Source of the DNA: Desertimonas sp963772825
GTDB taxonomy: Bacteria; Actinomycetota; Acidimicrobiia; Acidimicrobiales; Ilumatobacteraceae
NCBI GenBank assembly: GCA_963772825.1
Contig: CAVYYX010000023.1
Span: 1 to 64,000, forward strand
Direction of reading: 5' to 3'
Length of the DNA stretch: 64,000 nucleotides
A program made the position numbers and the translations under genes. Under the pieces are notes generated by a model. The model was not told the DNA's origin, ran no database searches, and saw only the letters and a program-made list of their open reading frames with translations. The number at the start of each line of letters is the position of its first letter. Within the stretch, counting starts at the first letter, position 1. Below are positions 60,613 to 64,000 of the stretch, one piece after another.

Positions 60613-61191
60613 TCACGCCACCGTCGTCTCGGTCGTCTCAGACGGCTCGGTGGTGGCCGTGACGTCGGGTGCGGCGGCGGGTTGTTCGCCCTCGATCCAC
60701 GCCGTGACGCGCTCGGTGTAGGAGGCGACGAGGGCGTCGATCACCGCTTGGGGGTCGACGTCATTGGCTTCGGCAATCTCGGCGACCGTTGAGCCGTTGC
60801 GCAGCTCCTCGGCGAGCGTGTCGACGTCGATGCCGATCGCCTCGGCGATCAGCTCACCGTCGAACATTCCCGGGCGCCCCTCACGAGGACCGCGGTCGTG
60901 ACCGCCGCCAGGACCGCCGGGGCCACCTGGGCCGCCCGCGACGAGCGGTCCCTCCTGTCCTCCGCCGCCGCGAATGATGATCATCGGGCCACCGCCGGGG
61001 CCTGATTCCAGGGTCGCGTCGGAGTCGGTCGTCGCGTCGTCGCCGCTCGTCGTCGCCTCGACGGTGTCGTCAGGCTCCTCGGTTCCGGCGCTGCTGATCG
61101 CCGGGCTGAGCAACAGCACGGCGGCAGTGACACCGGCGCCCATCGTGGCGGCGGCGATGCCGCCGGGGAAGCGGCGGGATTTCGGGTTCAT
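60613..61191 (-). CDS. Hypothetical secreted or anchored protein
   Basis: 192 aa from ATG 61191. A signal-like N-terminus (GGIAAATMGAGVTAAVLLLSPAISSAG) is followed by an acidic Thr/Asp region, a glycine-proline tract (GGPGGPGGPGGGHDRGPREGRPG), a helical segment LAEELRNGSTVAEIAEANDVDPQAVIDALV, and a Thr/Glu tail. The helical part looks like a helix-turn-helix-type repeat found in other secreted actinobacterial proteins. Function unknown. Convergent with the Fur gene. Confidence 0.75.
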   Translation of the reverse strand: MNPKSRRFPGGIAAATMGAGVTAAVLLLSPAISSAGTEEPDDTVEATTSGDDATTDSDATLESGPGGGPMIIIRGGGGQEGPLVAGGPGGPGGPGGGHDRGPREGRPGMFDGELIAEAIGIDVDTLAEELRNGSTVAEIAEANDVDPQAVIDALVASYTERVTAWIEGEQPAAAPDVTATTEPSETTETTVA

Positions 61192-61373
61192 CAGGACTCC
61201 TCCTGTTCGGCCGGTGGACACCGGCATCTCGTGGTCGAGGCCACGAAACACCACCCACCCGTGACCTGACCGTGAGCGAGTTCGGAGCCCGGTAAGAACC
61301 CGCGTCAGATCAGCGCAGCCGGGCTGCCGTCGACCAACGCGCTGCGCTTCCTCGGGACGGCGTAGCGCTCGGC

Positions 61374-61619
61374 TCATGGCGTGTTGGCGCCGAGGCCGTG
61401 GAGGGCGAGTTTGAGATCTTCGGCGACCTCGGCTGGTGTTGTCGGCGGCGGTCGTTGCCGCCGACAGACGGCCGCCGCGGTCGGCCTGCGGTCGGTGGTG
61501 ACGCCGTCGGAGGTGATCGTGCCGTCGGTCTGGTGGACGGTGATCCGACGCCCAGCATGCACTTCGAGAGTCCAGCCGCCTTCGTGGACGAGATGGTGAT
61601 GCCGCTCGCAAAGTGGCAT
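61374..61619 (-). pseudogene. HNH endonuclease C-terminal remnant
   Basis: Reads NLMPLCERHHHLVHEGGWTLEVHAG, the histidine-rich end of DUF222-type HNH proteins, then about 60 unrelated residues. Nothing upstream supplies the DUF222 part; the upstream frame is interrupted before CNLMPLC. A truncated copy of a family usually repeated many times in actinobacteria. The 118-bp gap on its right holds no gene. Confidence 0.7.
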
Positions 61620-61727
61620 CAGGTTGCAGTTATCGCGCTAATACACCTGCAAATGGTGGTCCTACGCTCGGTCGGTCCCGCCAAGCGGCTACGCACGCTG
61701 GACCGTGCACGGTTACCGTGATCGCCC

Positions 61728-62015
61728 GTGATCCCCGCCGCCGCCAACCTGTCCTTCGAGCTGGTGGACATGTCCACCGAACTGGGCCCGCCCATCGCCA
61801 CCGGTCTGTTCGGCAGCGGCGTGACCAGCACTGGCGTGACTGTCGCCACCGTCCGCGACAACCACGCCGGCGTGTGGACGGTGGTCATGACCACCGCTGG
61901 CCACAACCTGGTGGTCGAACCCAACGGCACCGTCCATGACCACGTCGACAGTAGCGACCTGGCGAGTGCGCTATCGGACATCGACGTGCTGGTCGCCCTC
62001 CTGACTGAGGCCTGA
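61728..62015 (+). CDS. Hypothetical protein
   Basis: 95 aa from GTG 61728. Sequence such as NLSFELVDMSTELGPPIATG, TGVTVATVRDNHAGVWTVV and HDHVDSSDLASALSDIDVLVALL looks like a compact globular protein with coding-like composition. A TTACCGT box lies about eight bases upstream. No family recognised. Confidence 0.55.
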   Translation: MIPAAANLSFELVDMSTELGPPIATGLFGSGVTSTGVTVATVRDNHAGVWTVVMTTAGHNLVVEPNGTVHDHVDSSDLASALSDIDVLVALLTEA

Positions 62016-62143
62016 TCCCCGACGGCCAGATGCGAACCGCGAGGCCGGCGGCGAAGCGATGTTCGACGACAAGCGGCTCGTCAAGGTCCGCCGCGATGCA
62101 ACGACCTGCTCCTACAGCGAGCCGGTCACATACGGTGCTGTCC

Positions 62144-62659
62144 ATGGCAGGCTCGGTGATCGCCTCGCTCACGGCGTTTGTCGCCGGGCAACCGAGGCTG
62201 CACCGCCTGGCGAACTTCGCCGCACGCCGCATGGCGGGCCGGGCCTTCGTCGGAACGTCGGCGGTCGTCGTCGACGGCGACGACGTCCTGGTCGCTCGAC
62301 ACCGCTTCCGAGGCGACTCGTGGGGGCTACCGGGCGGCTGGATCAACCGTCGAGAGGAACCGTCGGTCGCCTGCGAGCGCGAGGTATTCGAGGAGACCGG
62401 GATCGAGGTCGACGCCGTCGCGATCCTCGCCACCGACGTGCATGCTCACCAGGGGCAGCCGGTGCGCTACTTCGGTCTCACACTCGCCTTCTACTGCGTT
62501 CCACGAGGACCCGTCGACCGCACGCGGCCGCCTCCGTCGGCTGAGGTCAGCGAGCTTCGTTGGGTCCCGCGCTCATCGTGCGAAGCGTTCGTCGATGACT
62601 TCTCGCTCACCGCTATCGACATCGCCTTCTCACGTCGGCGAGGGAGCTCCAGGCGGTAG
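62144..62659 (+). CDS. NUDIX hydrolase
   Basis: 171 aa from ATG 62144, seven bases after TACGGT (62131-62136). The Nudix box reads GGWINRREEPSVACEREVFEETGI, matching Gx5Ex7REVxEETGI. An N-terminal hydrophobic, basic segment (SVIASLTAFVAGQPRLHRLANFAARRM) precedes the domain. The nucleoside-diphosphate substrate is unknown. Confidence 0.88.
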   Translation: MAGSVIASLTAFVAGQPRLHRLANFAARRMAGRAFVGTSAVVVDGDDVLVARHRFRGDSWGLPGGWINRREEPSVACEREVFEETGIEVDAVAILATDVHAHQGQPVRYFGLTLAFYCVPRGPVDRTRPPPSAEVSELRWVPRSSCEAFVDDFSLTAIDIAFSRRRGSSRR

Positions 62660-62967
62660 CCAGCCCCGGGGGTACCAAGGATCGTTGGGTACTCCGCTCG
62701 TGGGAGCAAAGGTCTTGCCCCCACACGGGTCGCCGCTGGAGAGACCACCGTCGTTGCTGTGGTTGCGGGCGAGGTCTCGGCACTCCCGGTCGACTGTTCG
62801 GGAGTCACCGCGGCCGCCGCGTTGGCCAGCGACTCTTCGTGGTCGCCGCAACCGCTGTTTGCCGTCATCGTCGAGTTGGCGCGACGCGTTGACGATCGCA
62901 TCGACGTGACCGAGCCGTGACCGTGCTCTCCGCCAACCGCCGGTGGCAGAGAAGGGGTGTAGCAGTG
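62660..62967. other. Intergenic region after the NUDIX gene
   Basis: No gene with a clear start. The NUDIX frame stays open beyond its TAG to a TGA at 62918, with coding-like sequence near the end (SSWSPQPLFAVIVELARRVDDRIDVTEP), and a minus-strand frame from 62901 is open as well. Neither has a family match; one may be a remnant. Confidence 0.4.
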
Positions 62968-64000
62968 TCAGCTCGCCGACAGCGGTAGCCGGAATCCGAC
63001 CACCGCTCCACCGCCTTGGCGGGCGGCGGCGTGCACCCTTCCGCCATTGCGGGTGACGACGTCGCGAACGATCGACAGTCCGAGGCCGGATCCCGGTAGG
63101 GCCTGTGCCGTGGTGGCGCGCCGGAACCGCTCGAACACGTGGTCCAACTCGTCGGCAGCGATCCCCGGTCCTCGATCGCGCACCTCGAGGACCCCGTCGG
63201 CGACGTGGACGTCGATCGTGCCGCCCGACGGGTCGAACTTCGCGGCGTTGTCGACGAGGTTGGAGATCGCCCGTTCGACGGCGGACTCCTGGGCGCGGAC
63301 CGGGGAGTCGTCAGCGACCACCTCGAGGGTCCGGCTGGTGCGCCTGGCGAACCGCTCGGCGACCCGTCGAGCGGCGTCACCGAGGGAGAACTCGGTGAGC
63401 GGCTCGTCGGTCGCCACGCCGGCGGCAACCGTCACGATCTCGTCGACAAGGTCGACCATCACTTCGACCTCACTGTGCAGGTCGTCAACGATCTGCGACC
63501 GGTCGCCGTCGGAGAGGTCGGGATGTCGGCGAAGCACGTCGAGGTTGGTGCGCAGGCTCGTCAGTGGAGTGCGCAGCTCGTGCCCGGCGTCCTCGACGAG
63601 TCGTTGCTGTTCGGCCCGCGACCGATCGAGCGTCTCGAGCATCGACCCGAACGCCGAACCGAGCCGGCTGACCTCGTCGTTGCCCTCCGTCGGCACGCTG
63701 ACGTCGAAGCGACCTGTCGTCCGCACCGTGTCGGCCGCCGTCGTCAGGCGGCGCAGAGCGGCCGTGACCCTCGCGGCGATCAGCGATCCGACCAGCGTGG
63801 CCGCCGCGGTGACACCGACGACGAGAACGGTGATCCGGGCGCGATACGAACCGAGCACGCGTTCGACCTCGGTGAGCGGTCGGGCGACCTGCACGGCCCC
63901 GTTGGCGACGCCGGTCGTCCGCACGCGGTAGCGAGTCGACCCGATCGTCACCGTGTCGACAACGGAAAGGCGCGGCCGGCCGACGACGGAGCGGGCGGTG
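62968..64000 (-). CDS. Sensor histidine kinase (MprB/HAMP type), cut by window end
   Basis: At least 343 aa; the N-terminal sensor lies beyond the right edge. A membrane helix (ITVLVVGVTAAATLVGSLIAARV) leads into a HAMP domain. The H-box AGHELRTPLTSLRTNL contains the phospho-accepting His; N-box NLVDNAAKFDPSGG, G1 DRGPGIA and G2 GSGLGLSIV follow. It would pair with a response regulator not present in the window. Confidence 0.93.
   Translation of the reverse strand, partial: TARSVVGRPRLSVVDTVTIGSTRYRVRTTGVANGAVQVARPLTEVERVLGSYRARITVLVVGVTAAATLVGSLIAARVTAALRRLTTAADTVRTTGRFDVSVPTEGNDEVSRLGSAFGSMLETLDRSRAEQQRLVEDAGHELRTPLTSLRTNLDVLRRHPDLSDGDRSQIVDDLHSEVEVMVDLVDEIVTVAAGVATDEPLTEFSLGDAARRVAERFARRTSRTLEVVADDSPVRAQESAVERAISNLVDNAAKFDPSGGTIDVHVADGVLEVRDRGPGIAADELDHVFERFRRATTAQALPGSGLGLSIVRDVVTRNGGRVHAAARQGGGAVVGFRLPLSAS

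Noticed and set aside
62660..62920. Readthrough extension of the NUDIX protein to a second stop
   Set aside because: The NUDIX domain is complete before the TAG and no known extension matches; kept only as a note on the intergenic region.
1..64000. CRISPR arrays, rRNA genes, insertion sequences with intact transposase
   Set aside because: No regularly spaced repeats, rRNA-like sequence or transposase motifs were seen; the repeats found are single intergenic palindromes.

Overview
The window is GC-rich, densely packed bacterial chromosome. The gene set points to an actinobacterium, most likely Acidimicrobiia (Ilumatobacter-like); this is an inference from gene content, not a database result. 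Supporting features are a mycothiol-type CPWC nitroreductase homologue, CarD, Ku, an ECF42-type sigma factor with DGPF partners, many GTG starts, and many genes whose start codon lies only 6-9 nt after a TANNNT -10 box (leaderless transcripts).

Layout. 0-5.5 kb: tail of a sarcosine-oxidase-like flavoenzyme, proS, an AAA ATPase and a coupled YCII-YCII-ECF42 operon, the last three on the minus strand. 5.6-14.3 kb: the translation cluster rimP-nusA-ylxR-infB, a broken CHRD gene, a DsbA-like nitroreductase, then rbfA-truB-ribF. 14.4-20.4 kb: acyltransferase-3/SGNH protein, a minus-strand operon of Ku plus an NMT1-type ABC transporter, and rpsO. 20.8-27 kb: pnp (divergent from rpsO), M16 peptidase, a hydroxyacid dehydrogenase, DinB protein, dapB, tpx. 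27-37 kb: membrane protein, acyl-CoA ligase, OsmC, a Wzm/Wzt-type exporter pair, a polar amino-acid ABC transporter, TetR, a di-iron protein and a methyltransferase. 37-47 kb: dapA-rnj-ftsK, an SMP-30 protein, rimO-pgsA-cinA and tRNA-Arg(TCT). 47.1-53.8 kb: a tyrosine integrase next to the tRNA, followed by a decayed accessory island (HNH remnants, small dimeric-barrel proteins, fragments). 53.8-64 kb: a sigma factor with a membrane partner, carD, aminotransferase, EEP nuclease/DUF2786/HELAH metallohydrolase operon, YihY, Fur, NUDIX and a histidine kinase cut by the window end.

Two things run through the whole window. First, four families of short intergenic palindromic elements (A, B, C, D; 2-4 copies each) sit mostly just beyond stop codons; where arms differ between copies the changes are compensated, so they are probably real structured elements. 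Second, several genes, including essential infB, truB and dapB, carry exactly one extra base relative to their family. Residual assembly indels are the simplest explanation, and they also produce one spurious fusion (TetR with the di-iron protein). In the island the damage is heavier and looks like true decay.
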